A DNA stretch of 26,021 bases from Microbacteriaceae bacterium UBA4731 (lineage in GTDB: Bacteria; Actinomycetota; Actinomycetes; Actinomycetales; Microbacteriaceae), in the NCBI GenBank assembly GCA_002404115.1, contig DHJB01000066.1, forward strand, positions 31,256 to 57,276, read 5' to 3'. The notes under the pieces were generated by a model. The model searched no databases. It was given only the letters and a program-made list of their open reading frames with translations, and was not told the DNA's origin. The number at the start of each line of letters is the position of its first letter. Positions within the stretch are counted from its first letter, which is position 1. Position numbers and translations under genes: made by a program. Positions 6,646 to 15,524 of the stretch are shown here, in pieces.

Positions 6646-8166
6646 ATGAAGCTCGAACTTCGCGGCATCACGAAGCGATTCGGTTCGCTCGTCGCCAACG
6701 ACCACATCAACCTCACCGTCGAGCCCGGTGAGATCCACTGCCTGCTCGGTGAGAACGGAGCCGGCAAGTCCACGCTGATGAACGTTCTCTACGGCCTGTA
6801 CCGGGCCGAAGAGGGCGAGATCCTGCTCGACGGCGTCGTGCAGAAGTTCCAGGGTCCCGGTGACGCCATGGCCGCCGGAATCGGCATGGTGCACCAGCAC
6901 TTCATGCTGATCCCCGTGTTCACCGTCGCCGAAAACGTCATGCTCGGCCACGAGGAGACCACGTTCGGCGGCCGCCTCAACATGGCCGCAACGCGCGCCA
7001 GGGTGCGCGAGCTGTCCGACCGGTTCGGCTTCGACCTCGACCCGGACGCGCTGGTCGAGGAACTCCCGGTCGGCGTGCAGCAGCGCGTGGAGATCATCAA
7101 AGCGCTCTCCCGCGACGCCAAGGTGCTGGTCTTCGACGAACCGACCGCCGTGCTGACCCCGCAGGAAACCGACGAGCTGATGCAGATCATGCGGCAGCTC
7201 CGGGAAGCCGGCACCGCCATCGTCTTCATCACCCACAAACTGCGTGAGGTGCGCGAAGTCGCCGACCGCATCACCGTCATCCGTCTCGGCAAGGTCGTTG
7301 GCGAAGCGTCGCCGACGGCGACCAACGAAGAACTTGCCTCCCTCATGGTCGGCCGTGCCGTCGACCTCGTCATCGACAAGGCCCCGGCCAAGCCCGGCGC
7401 GCCGGCCCTGGTCGTGAAAGACCTCTCCGTCATCGACCCGCACGGCCAGCTCGTGGTCAACAGGGTGAGCTTCGAGGTGAAGGAAGGTGAGATCCTCGCG
7501 ATCGCCGGCGTGCAGGGCAACGGTCAGACCGAACTCACCGAGGCCATCATGGGCCTGCAGCCGCACGTCACCGGTGAGATCACGCTGCACGGCACCTCGC
7601 TGCGCAAGCTGAATGTGAACAAGGTGCTCGAGTCGGGCGTCGGCTTCATCCCAGAGGACCGCAACGAAGATGGTTTGGTCGGCGAGTTCACCATCGCCGA
7701 GAACCTGATGCTCGACCGCTCAGACGGCGCCCCGTTCGTGAAGCGCGGCGGCCTGCAGCTGCGTTACCTCGCCGACTTCGCCAAGGAGAAGCTCGGCGAA
7801 TTCGACATCAGGGCCCAGGGCATCCAGACCCCCGTCAGCAAGCTCTCCGGTGGCAACCAGCAGAAGGTCGTGCTCGCGCGCGAACTCAGCCGCGAACTGC
7901 GCCTGTTCGTCGCGGCCCAGCCCACCCGCGGTCTCGACGTCGGCTCGATCGAGTTCGTCCACAGCCAGATCGTCGCAGCCAGGGACGCCGGCGTGCCGGT
8001 GATCGTGGTGTCGACAGAGCTCGACGAAGTCACCGCCCTCGCCGACCGGATCGCCGTGATGTACCGCGGCGGCATCGTCGGCATCGTCCCGGGCAACACC
8101 CCCCGCGACGTCCTTGGTTTGATGATGGCCGGGGAACCCGCGCCCACAGCAGGAGCAGCAGCATGA
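6646..8166 (+). CDS. Nucleoside ABC transporter ATPase with two ABC domains
   Basis: Energising subunit (506 aa) of a BMP-type nucleoside importer, of the RbsA/YufO (NupO) class with tandem ABC domains. Domain 1: Walker A GENGAGKST at residues 35-43, Q-loop VHQHFM, variant signature PVGVQQRVEI and Walker B VLVFDEPTAVL. Domain 2: a degenerate P-loop GVQGNGQTEL without the lysine, signature LSGGNQQKVVLARE and Walker B region LFVAAQPTRGLD. Loss of the lysine in the second site and the GGNQQK signature are normal in this family, so only one site is expected to hydrolyse ATP efficiently. The stop overlaps the start of the permease gene by four bases, indicating translational coupling. Confidence 0.94.
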   Translation: MKLELRGITKRFGSLVANDHINLTVEPGEIHCLLGENGAGKSTLMNVLYGLYRAEEGEILLDGVVQKFQGPGDAMAAGIGMVHQHFMLIPVFTVAENVMLGHEETTFGGRLNMAATRARVRELSDRFGFDLDPDALVEELPVGVQQRVEIIKALSRDAKVLVFDEPTAVLTPQETDELMQIMRQLREAGTAIVFITHKLREVREVADRITVIRLGKVVGEASPTATNEELASLMVGRAVDLVIDKAPAKPGAPALVVKDLSVIDPHGQLVVNRVSFEVKEGEILAIAGVQGNGQTELTEAIMGLQPHVTGEITLHGTSLRKLNVNKVLESGVGFIPEDRNEDGLVGEFTIAENLMLDRSDGAPFVKRGGLQLRYLADFAKEKLGEFDIRAQGIQTPVSKLSGGNQQKVVLARELSRELRLFVAAQPTRGLDVGSIEFVHSQIVAARDAGVPVIVVSTELDEVTALADRIAVMYRGGIVGIVPGNTPRDVLGLMMAGEPAPTAGAAA

Positions 8167-9470
8167 GCGACGAACAGATCCCCTCCCGCGGCCAGGTACC
8201 GCCCGGACGCGAAACCACGGAGCCGGAAGCCACGCCCACTCCCACGCCGGACGGCGTCGAAGAGCACTCCCGCACCCGCGTCGCCCTGAACGAGATCCTC
8301 GGCGGATCGGTGATGATCTCGGTCCTGTCGATCGTGCTCGCCCTGATCGTCGGCGCCATCCTCATCGCGCTCACCGACAAGACCGTGCAGGCCAGCGCCG
8401 TGTACTTCTTCTCCCGCCCCGGCGACCTGCTGAACGCCGTCTGGCGGATCGTCTCGGATGCCTACTCCGCCCTGTTCCAGGGCTCGGTGTACAACTTCCG
8501 TCGCCCCGGATTCGCCGACGCGATCAAGCCGCTGACCCAGACCCTGACCTTCGCGACACCGTTGATCATCGCGGGCCTCGGCATCGGCCTCGGTTTCCGC
8601 GCCGGAATGTTCAACATCGGTGGCCGCGGCCAGATGCTCATCGCCATCGGCATCGCCGGGTGGATCGGGTTCGCGCTCGACCTGCCTGCCGGCATCCACA
8701 TGATCGTCGCGGTGGTCGGCGGAATGATCGGCGGCGCCCTGTGGGGCGGACTCGTCGGCCTCCTCAAGGCCCGCACCGGCGCGCACGAGGTCATCACGAC
8801 CATCATGCTCAACTACGTCGCCTTCTACCTGATCTCGTTCCTGCTCCGCACCCCCGGCGCCCTCCAGGCGCCCGGCTCGAACAACCCGAAGTCGCCGGCG
8901 ATGAAGGACACGGTGATTTTTCCGAAGATCCTCGGCGAGCACTACAACCTGAATCTCGGGTTCATCTTCGCCATCGTGGCAACGCTCATCGTCTGGTGGA
9001 TCCTCGCCCGCTCGAGCCTCGGCTTCAAGTTCCGCGCGGTCGGCGAAAACCCCAGCGCGGCACGCGTTGCCGGCATCAACGTCGGCAGCACGTTCGTCTG
9101 GGTGATGGTCATCTCCGGCGCCCTTGTCGGCCTCGCCGGCGTCTCCCAGATTCTCGGCACCGTCACCACCGGCTTCAGCTCGGGCATTGATGCCGGCATC
9201 GGCTTCGACGCGATCACCGTCGCCCTGCTCGGCCGCTCCCGGCCGTGGGGCATCTTCTGGGCCGGCATCCTGTTCGGCGCGCTGAAGGCCGGCGGCTTCT
9301 CGATGCAGGCAGCCGCAGGCGTGCCGATCGACATCGTCCTGGTCATGCAGTCGATGATCGTGCTGTTCATCGCCGCGCCGCCGCTCGTGCGTGCGGTCTT
9401 CCGCCTGCCCACTCCCGGGGTGTTCCGAAAAACCCCGCTCGCCCGGCAGACGGCTGAGGTCGTGAAATGA
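8163..9470 (+). CDS. Nucleoside ABC transporter permease (YufP/NupP-like)
   Basis: First inner-membrane permease (435 aa), BPD_transp_2 family, forming half of the translocation pore. The first 50 residues are hydrophilic and rich in Pro, Thr and Glu, probably cytoplasmic. The first membrane segment is VMISVLSIVLALIVGAI, followed by a loop of about 85 residues and then a run of about eight further helices. FRAGMFNIGGRGQMLIA and the AHEVITTIMLNYVAF segment, the coupling region facing the ATPase, are typical of the family, as are FRAVGENPSAARVAGI and DAGIGFDAITVALLG. ATGA overlaps join it to the genes on both sides. Confidence 0.92.
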   Translation: MSDEQIPSRGQVPPGRETTEPEATPTPTPDGVEEHSRTRVALNEILGGSVMISVLSIVLALIVGAILIALTDKTVQASAVYFFSRPGDLLNAVWRIVSDAYSALFQGSVYNFRRPGFADAIKPLTQTLTFATPLIIAGLGIGLGFRAGMFNIGGRGQMLIAIGIAGWIGFALDLPAGIHMIVAVVGGMIGGALWGGLVGLLKARTGAHEVITTIMLNYVAFYLISFLLRTPGALQAPGSNNPKSPAMKDTVIFPKILGEHYNLNLGFIFAIVATLIVWWILARSSLGFKFRAVGENPSAARVAGINVGSTFVWVMVISGALVGLAGVSQILGTVTTGFSSGIDAGIGFDAITVALLGRSRPWGIFWAGILFGALKAGGFSMQAAAGVPIDIVLVMQSMIVLFIAAPPLVRAVFRLPTPGVFRKTPLARQTAEVVK

Positions 9471-10753
9471 CAACGGTTGCACAATCTCCCCAACAGGGCA
9501 GCGCAAAGGTCGTCCTCGAGAAGGCCGTGATCAAGAGCTGGAAGACGCCCGTCGCCTTCGGCGTCGTCACCCTCGTCTCCTTCGCCCTGTTCGTGGGGCT
9601 CGGCCGCCCGGGCGTCAGCCAGTTCCGGCTGACCTCGGAGCGCAACCTCATCCAGTTGCCGGTGATCGACCTGCCGAGCATGCTCACCTGCATCGTGATC
9701 ACGGTGCTGCTGGCCGCGATCACCCTCGTCGCCGCGTACCTGGTGAGCCAGGGCCGCACGGCCCCGATCTGGCTGATCGCCGTGTTCGGGTTCCTGTTCA
9801 TGGTCGCCTTGCTCACCTGGGCAGGGGCCGGAGCGTCGATCCCCGTCTACGGGCTGCTGCTCGGAACCGTTGCACTCAGCGCCCCGCTGATCTTCGGTGC
9901 CCTCGGCGGTGTTATCTGCGAGCGGAGCGGCGTGGTCAACATCGCCATCGAAGGCCAGATGCTGGCCGGGGCCTTCGTCTCCGCGATGATCGCGACGCTG
10001 ACGAAATCGCCCTTCCTCGGCCTCATCGGCGCCATGGTCGCCGGGGTGCTGGTGTCGTCCGTGCTCGCGACCTTCGCCATCAAGTACGTGGTCGACCAGA
10101 TCATCGTCGGCGTCGTGTTGAACGTGCTCGTGACCGGGCTGACCAGCTTCCTGTACTCGACGGTGATGACCGCCAACCCGCAGATGCTGAACTCGCCGCC
10201 GCGCTTCCAGCGGATCGAGATCCCGGTTCTCAGCGAGATCCCGATCATCGGCCCGCTCCTGTTCCAGCAGACGATCATCATCTACCTCATGTACGTGACG
10301 ATCGCCGTCGTCTGGTTCGGCCTCTACCGCACCCGCTGGGGCCTCCGGGTCCGCGCCGTTGGCGAGCACCCGCAGGCCGCAGACACCGTCGGCATCAAGG
10401 TCGGCGTGACCCGGTTCTGGAACGTCTCCCTCGGCGGCGCGGTCGCCGGAATGGGCGGCGCGTACTTCACTCTCGGCTCCGTCGGTGCTTTCAACAAGGA
10501 GATGACGGCAGGCGCCGGGTTCATCGCACTGGCGGCCGTGATCTTCGGCCAGTGGGACCCGCTGAAGGCCACCCTCGCCGCCCTGCTCTTCGGGTTCGCG
10601 ACCAACCTCCAGGGCGTGCTGGGCATCATCGGTTCGCCGGTCCCGAGCGAGTTCATGCTCATGCTGCCGTACGTCGTGACGATCCTCGCGGTCGCCGGCT
10701 TCGTCGGCAAGTCCCGGGCGCCCGCCGCCGACGGAAAGGCGTACATCAAGTGA
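9467..10753 (+). CDS. Nucleoside ABC transporter permease (YufQ/NupQ-like)
   Basis: Second permease subunit (428 aa), pairing with the preceding one. Family segments are visible: APLIFGALGGVICERSGVVNIAIEGQML, where the usual FNIG motif is replaced by VNIAIEGQ, KYVVDQIIVGVVLN, RTRWGLRVRAVGEHPQAADTVGI and MTAGAGFIALAAVIFGQWDP. About ten membrane helices can be drawn, with two N-terminal helices more than in minimal homologues. It overlaps the upstream permease by ATGA and the downstream cytidine deaminase gene by GTGA, tying transport to nucleoside deamination. Confidence 0.92.
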   Translation: MTTVAQSPQQGSAKVVLEKAVIKSWKTPVAFGVVTLVSFALFVGLGRPGVSQFRLTSERNLIQLPVIDLPSMLTCIVITVLLAAITLVAAYLVSQGRTAPIWLIAVFGFLFMVALLTWAGAGASIPVYGLLLGTVALSAPLIFGALGGVICERSGVVNIAIEGQMLAGAFVSAMIATLTKSPFLGLIGAMVAGVLVSSVLATFAIKYVVDQIIVGVVLNVLVTGLTSFLYSTVMTANPQMLNSPPRFQRIEIPVLSEIPIIGPLLFQQTIIIYLMYVTIAVVWFGLYRTRWGLRVRAVGEHPQAADTVGIKVGVTRFWNVSLGGAVAGMGGAYFTLGSVGAFNKEMTAGAGFIALAAVIFGQWDPLKATLAALLFGFATNLQGVLGIIGSPVPSEFMLMLPYVVTILAVAGFVGKSRAPAADGKAYIK

Positions 10754-11180
10754 GCGGCGCGATCGACGTGCAGTCGGGCGACATCGACTGGGGCACTCTC
10801 CGCACGCGTGCGGCAGAAGCGATGAAGAACGCGTATGTGCCGTACTCCCACTTCCCGGTGGGGGCCGCGGCGCTCGTCACCGACGGCCGCGTCATCGCCG
10901 GATGCAACGTGGAGAACGCGTCCTACGGGCTGACGCTCTGCGCCGAGTGCGCGCTCGTCTCCACGCTGCACCTCACCGGCGGCGGCCAGCTGGTGGCGTT
11001 CACCTGCGTCGACGGCCAGGGCAACACGCTCATGCCGTGCGGCCGCTGCCGCCAGCTCCTCTTCGAACATGCCGCCCCCGGCATGCTTCTGGAGACGGTG
11101 TCCGGCATCCGCACGATTGACGAAGTGCTCCCGGATGCCTTCGGCCCGAGCACTCTCAACGAATATGGAGCGAACCGCTG

Positions 11181-11181
<1 letters not shown>
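10750..11181 (+). CDS. cdd: Cytidine deaminase
   Basis: Converts cytidine or deoxycytidine to uridine or deoxyuridine (143 aa, the usual size of the small homotetrameric form). Zinc ligands and catalytic Glu are in CAE (C64, E66) and PCGRC (C97, C100). The substrate loop YVPYSHFPVGAA at residues 29-40 and GCNVENASYG at 51-60 are standard. The start is GTG, overlapping the permease stop by four bases; this gives a family-like N-terminus. The stop overlaps the next start (TGATG). Downstream deoA takes over uridine or deoxyuridine, so import, deamination and phosphorolysis form one operon. Confidence 0.94.
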
Positions 11182-12491
<1,310 letters not shown>

Positions 12492-12527
12492 CGCGCTCCG
12501 GGGGAGCCGGCGAGAGACGAGGACGTC

Positions 12528-13442
12528 GTGGGCACACCCTGGCGCGTGAGCGATGACGTCGCGGCGGCCCTGGCAGAACGTCGCCCGGTGGTGGCCCTCG
12601 AGTCGACCATCATCTCCCACGGCCTGCCCAGGCCCCGCAACCTCGACGCCGCCCGGGAGTTCGAGGACATCCTCCGCACCGCGGGAGTGACCCCGGCCAC
12701 GATCGCCGTCATCGACGGCGTGCCGCGCATCGGCCTCGACGACGCCGGCGTTCGCCGCATCGCCGAAGACGAACGGATGTTCAAGGCGAGCGTTCGCGAC
12801 CTGCCGATCCTGGCGGCGAAACGGGCCAGCGGAGCCACGACCGTCGCCGCCACCGCGCACCTCGCCGGGCTGGCCGGCGTGCGCGTGTTCGCGACCGGGG
12901 GCCTCGGCGGCGTGCACCGCGGGGCGTCATCTACGTTCGACGAGTCCGCCGACCTCACCGCGCTGGCCACGGCGCCGGTGGCCGTCGTCTCGGCCGGGGT
13001 GAAATCGGTCCTCGACATTCCGGCCACCCTCGAGCGGCTGGAGACGCTCAGCGTGCCCGTGATCGGGTATCGCACCCGCAACTTCCCGAGCTTCTGGCTC
13101 ACCGAGTCCGGTCACGACATCGACTGGCAGGCCGACTCGGCCGAGGAGATCGCCCTCGTCATGCGGGCACAGGACGACGCCGGCGGCCGGCAGGGACTGC
13201 TCGTCGCCAACCCGATCCCGCGCGACCAGCAGTGGGACCCGGCCGAGCACGACCGGGTCCTCGGCGAGGCCCTGGCCGCGGCGGACGCCGCCGGCATGCG
13301 CGGCAAGGCGGTCACGCCGTTCCTGCTCGACTACATCGTCGGTGCCTCGGCGGGCGTGAGCCTCGAGATCAACCTCAACATCGCCCGCAACAACGTGCGC
13401 CTGGCCGCCGAGATCGCCGTGGCGTGGGCCGCCGCGCGTTGA
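12528..13442 (+). CDS. psuG: Pseudouridine-5'-phosphate glycosidase
   Basis: Cleaves the C-glycosidic bond of pseudouridine 5'-phosphate to uracil and ribose 5-phosphate (304 aa; the E. coli enzyme is of similar size). VALESTIISHGLP at residues 22-34 contains the family glutamate (E25). FATGGLGGVHRG at 121-132 binds substrate phosphate, and SAGVKSVLDI at 155-164 carries the catalytic Schiff-base lysine (K159). TPFLLDYI and a C-terminal SLEINLNIARNN complete the family pattern. The GTG start has AGGA four bases upstream and lies 36 nt after deoA. The stop overlaps the start of the kinase gene (TTGA), forming a classic PsuG-PsuK pair. Confidence 0.93.
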   Translation: MGTPWRVSDDVAAALAERRPVVALESTIISHGLPRPRNLDAAREFEDILRTAGVTPATIAVIDGVPRIGLDDAGVRRIAEDERMFKASVRDLPILAAKRASGATTVAATAHLAGLAGVRVFATGGLGGVHRGASSTFDESADLTALATAPVAVVSAGVKSVLDIPATLERLETLSVPVIGYRTRNFPSFWLTESGHDIDWQADSAEEIALVMRAQDDAGGRQGLLVANPIPRDQQWDPAEHDRVLGEALAAADAAGMRGKAVTPFLLDYIVGASAGVSLEINLNIARNNVRLAAEIAVAWAAAR

Positions 13443-14344
13443 GCGGGCCCGGCCGGATCGTCGTCTTCGGCGACGTGATCGACGACATCGTCGTGCGCCC
13501 GCACGGCCCGATCCGGCCGGACACGGACACCTCCGCGTCGATCCGGCAACGGCCGGGCGGGTCGGCGGCGAACGTCGCGGCGTGGCTCGGCACCCTGGGT
13601 GCCCCGGTGGACTTCGTCGGCCGGGTCGGCGCCGACGACCTCGAGCGGCACGAAGCGCACCTGTCCCGCCTGGGCGTGCGTGCCCGGCTGATCGCCGACC
13701 CCGGGCTGCCCACCGGCACCATCGTGGTGCTGATCGACGAGAACAACTGCCGCACCATGCTCACCGAGCGCGGAGCCAACACGCGCCTCATCCCGGCCGA
13801 CATCTCCGACGAGACCCTCGACGGTGCCGCGGCGGTCTACTTCACCGGCTACAGCGTGTTCTCCGGCGCCACCAACCCGGATGCGTCCCCCGCCGCCTTC
13901 CAGCAGCTGATCGCCCGCTGCGCCCGGCGGGGCATTCCCGTCGTGGTGGACCCCAGCTCGTCGGGCTACCTCGAGGACTTCGGGGCCGAACGCTTCCTCG
14001 GGGCCATCGCCGGGGCATCCGTGCTGCTGCCGAATCTGGACGAGGGACGAGTGCTCACCGGGTTCGATGATCCGATCGAGGTCGCCGCGCGGCTCGCCGA
14101 GGCGTTCCCGGTGGTCGCACTCACGCTCGGTGGGCAGGGAACGGTGGTCGCCGGAACCGGGACGGCGCCGGTCGTTGTGCCGGTCGCAGCCGTCGCCCGG
14201 ACCGACACGACCGGCGCCGGCGACGCGTTCAGCGCGGGCTTCCTGGTGTCGTGGCTGGGCGGCGCGAGCCTCGAGGCCGCCGCCGACGCCGGGGCGCTCC
14301 AGGCCGGCAGGGCGATCGGGGTCGTCGGCGGCCGCCCGGCCTGA
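13439..14344 (+). CDS. psuK: PfkB-family carbohydrate kinase, probable pseudouridine kinase
   Basis: Ribokinase-type kinase (301 aa) that likely phosphorylates pseudouridine at the 5' position to supply PsuG. The N-terminal RIVVFGDVIDDIVV, the GGSAANVAAWLGTLG glycine-rich substrate segment near residues 39-53, and the PfkB signature DTTGAGDAFSAGF with the catalytic aspartate near the C-terminus are all present. The chosen start is TTG at 13439, overlapping the psuG stop; the frame is open much further upstream, but only inside psuG, and this start gives the normal PfkB N-terminus. Specificity is inferred from the psuG neighbour: the fold alone would also fit ribokinase or another nucleoside kinase. 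Confidence 0.8.
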   Translation: MSGPGRIVVFGDVIDDIVVRPHGPIRPDTDTSASIRQRPGGSAANVAAWLGTLGAPVDFVGRVGADDLERHEAHLSRLGVRARLIADPGLPTGTIVVLIDENNCRTMLTERGANTRLIPADISDETLDGAAAVYFTGYSVFSGATNPDASPAAFQQLIARCARRGIPVVVDPSSSGYLEDFGAERFLGAIAGASVLLPNLDEGRVLTGFDDPIEVAARLAEAFPVVALTLGGQGTVVAGTGTAPVVVPVAAVARTDTTGAGDAFSAGFLVSWLGGASLEAAADAGALQAGRAIGVVGGRPA

Positions 14345-14401
14345 CACCGGGAGCCGGGCACCCGGATTTGGGCCCAGCGAGGCGCACGCACGGTGGCCTC
14401 C

Positions 14402-14417
14402 GCGCCCAACTGGGCGC
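14402..14417. terminator. Hairpin between convergent psuK and the nucleoside hydrolase gene
   Basis: GCGCCCA and TGGGCGC with a two-base centre form a 7-bp hairpin 58 nt after the psuK stop. It could act in both directions between these convergent genes. There is no T-run in either direction. Confidence 0.45.
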
Positions 14418-14420
14418 TGA

Positions 14421-14486
14421 AAACAGGAGGAAACACGCCCCCAAAACAGGACCAAACCCCGTCAACCTGACAAGCGCATCCTGTAT
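14421..14486. repeat. AAACAGGA-type intergenic repeat, copy 1
   Basis: AAACAGGAGG (14421-14430), AAACAGGACC (14444-14453) and the inverse-type GCATCCTGTAT (14476-14486) lie together in the gap between convergent genes. AAACAGGACC, then about 22 bases with GTCAA, then GCATCCTGTAT recurs at 24053-24094 with nearly the same spacing, so this is a dispersed intergenic element, not chance. Confidence 0.6.
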
Positions 14487-14531
14487 TCACGACACCCCGC
14501 CCGGCAAATTGCGGCCGTGGTGAGCAGGCTC

Positions 14532-15476
14532 CTACTCGGGGTCGCCGATGCGTTCGAGCGCGTCGACGATCAGCGACCAGAATTTCTCGTGGTCGAGGTC
14601 GATGGCGACCTGCGTGGTGCAGTCGGCCGGCGCGGGGGCGCGGAAGTCGGCGACGGTCATGCCGAGGGTGAGGGTGCCGGTGAGCTCCACGTCGAGCGGG
14701 GCGCGGCGCACGGTGATCACGCTGGGGTCGATCACGTACGCCACCGCGCACGGGTCGTGCACCGGCGGGTGCTCGAAGCCCTGCACCTCTTTGTAGGTCT
14801 CGGCGAAGAACTCGAGCAGCTCGCCGACGAACCGGGCCGGCCCGGTGCCGACCGCGGCGATCCGCGCCGCCACCTCGGGCGTCGCGAGCGCCTGGTGCGT
14901 GAGGTCGAGGCCGATCATGGTGAGCGGCCACGTCTCGTTGAACACGATGTGCGCGGCCTCGGGGTCGATGACGATGTTGAACTCCGCGGTCGCCGACCAG
15001 TTGCCCACGTGGTAGCCGCCGCCCATCAGCACGACCTCTTTCACGCGCTGGGCGATCCGGGGCTCCTTGCGCACGGCCAGGGCGATGTTGGTGAGCGCGC
15101 CGGTGGGCACCAGGGTGATCTCGCCCGGCTCGTGCGCCATGATCGTGTCGATGATGAGGTCGACGGCGTGCCGCGGGTCGAGCCCGATGGTCGGCTCGGG
15201 GAGGACCGGGCCGTCGAGGCCCGACTCGCCGTGGATCGACAGCGCCGTCTCGATCTGGCGCACCAGCGGGCGCGGGCATCCGGCGGCGAAGGGCACGCCG
15301 GTGATGCCGGCGACGCGTGCGACCGAGAGGGCGTTGCGGGTGACCTTCTCGAGGGTCTGGTTGCCCATGACGGTGGTGACCGCGACGAGGTCGATCTCCG
15401 GGTTGCCGTGCGCGAGCAGAAGGGCAATCGCGTCGTCGTGGCCGGGGTCGCAGTCGAGGATGATCTTGGTCGCCAT
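14532..15476 (-). CDS. Nucleoside hydrolase (IU-NH / RihA-RihC family)
   Basis: Hydrolyses the N-glycosidic bond of ribonucleosides to base and ribose (314 aa, normal length). The calcium site DCDPGHDDA starts at residue 8, and VTTVMGNQ, PTGALTNIALA, VLMGGGY, TAEFNIVIDPEAA and HDPCAVA follow in the usual order; these hold the remaining metal and ribose contacts. The substrate (purine or pyrimidine) cannot be decided from the motifs. It is divergent from the S-adenosylhomocysteinase-like gene, 48 nt between starts, with a shared region containing two dyads. It converges on psuK. The short promoter-to-ATG distance suggests an almost leaderless mRNA. Confidence 0.92.
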   Translation of the reverse strand: MATKIILDCDPGHDDAIALLLAHGNPEIDLVAVTTVMGNQTLEKVTRNALSVARVAGITGVPFAAGCPRPLVRQIETALSIHGESGLDGPVLPEPTIGLDPRHAVDLIIDTIMAHEPGEITLVPTGALTNIALAVRKEPRIAQRVKEVVLMGGGYHVGNWSATAEFNIVIDPEAAHIVFNETWPLTMIGLDLTHQALATPEVAARIAAVGTGPARFVGELLEFFAETYKEVQGFEHPPVHDPCAVAYVIDPSVITVRRAPLDVELTGTLTLGMTVADFRAPAPADCTTQVAIDLDHEKFWSLIVDALERIGDPE

Positions 15477-15486
15477 GTACCAAACC

Positions 15487-15514
15487 TATATGAAAGTGAC
15501 ATTCATATGTGCAA
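15487..15514 (-). promoter_or_regulatory. Candidate promoter of the nucleoside hydrolase gene
   Basis: Minus-strand TTGCAC (15509-15514), a 16-bp spacer and CATATA (15487-15492) fit a sigma-70 promoter and would start transcription only a few bases before the ATG at 15476. Both hexamers lie inside the dyads at 15488-15521, so a bound regulator would block or control it. Confidence 0.5.
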
Positions 15515-15521
15515 CACTTTC
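15488..15521. promoter_or_regulatory. Two overlapping inverted repeats, probable operator of the divergent nucleoside hydrolase / SahH-like genes
   Basis: Dyad 1: ATATGAA-N7-TTCATAT (15488-15508). Dyad 2: GAAAGTG-N16-CACTTTC (15492-15521), centred on the palindrome CATATG. They fill most of the 48-nt gap between the two start codons and are markedly AT-rich against the GC-rich surroundings. The IclR-family gene downstream of the SahH-like gene is the natural candidate regulator (inference). Confidence 0.6.
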
Positions 15522-15524
15522 GGC

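Noticed and set aside
13966..15483. Open frame of 505 codons on the minus strand overlapping psuK and the nucleoside hydrolase
   Set aside because: Arg-rich low-complexity translation in a shifted frame of the real nucleoside hydrolase; no motif.
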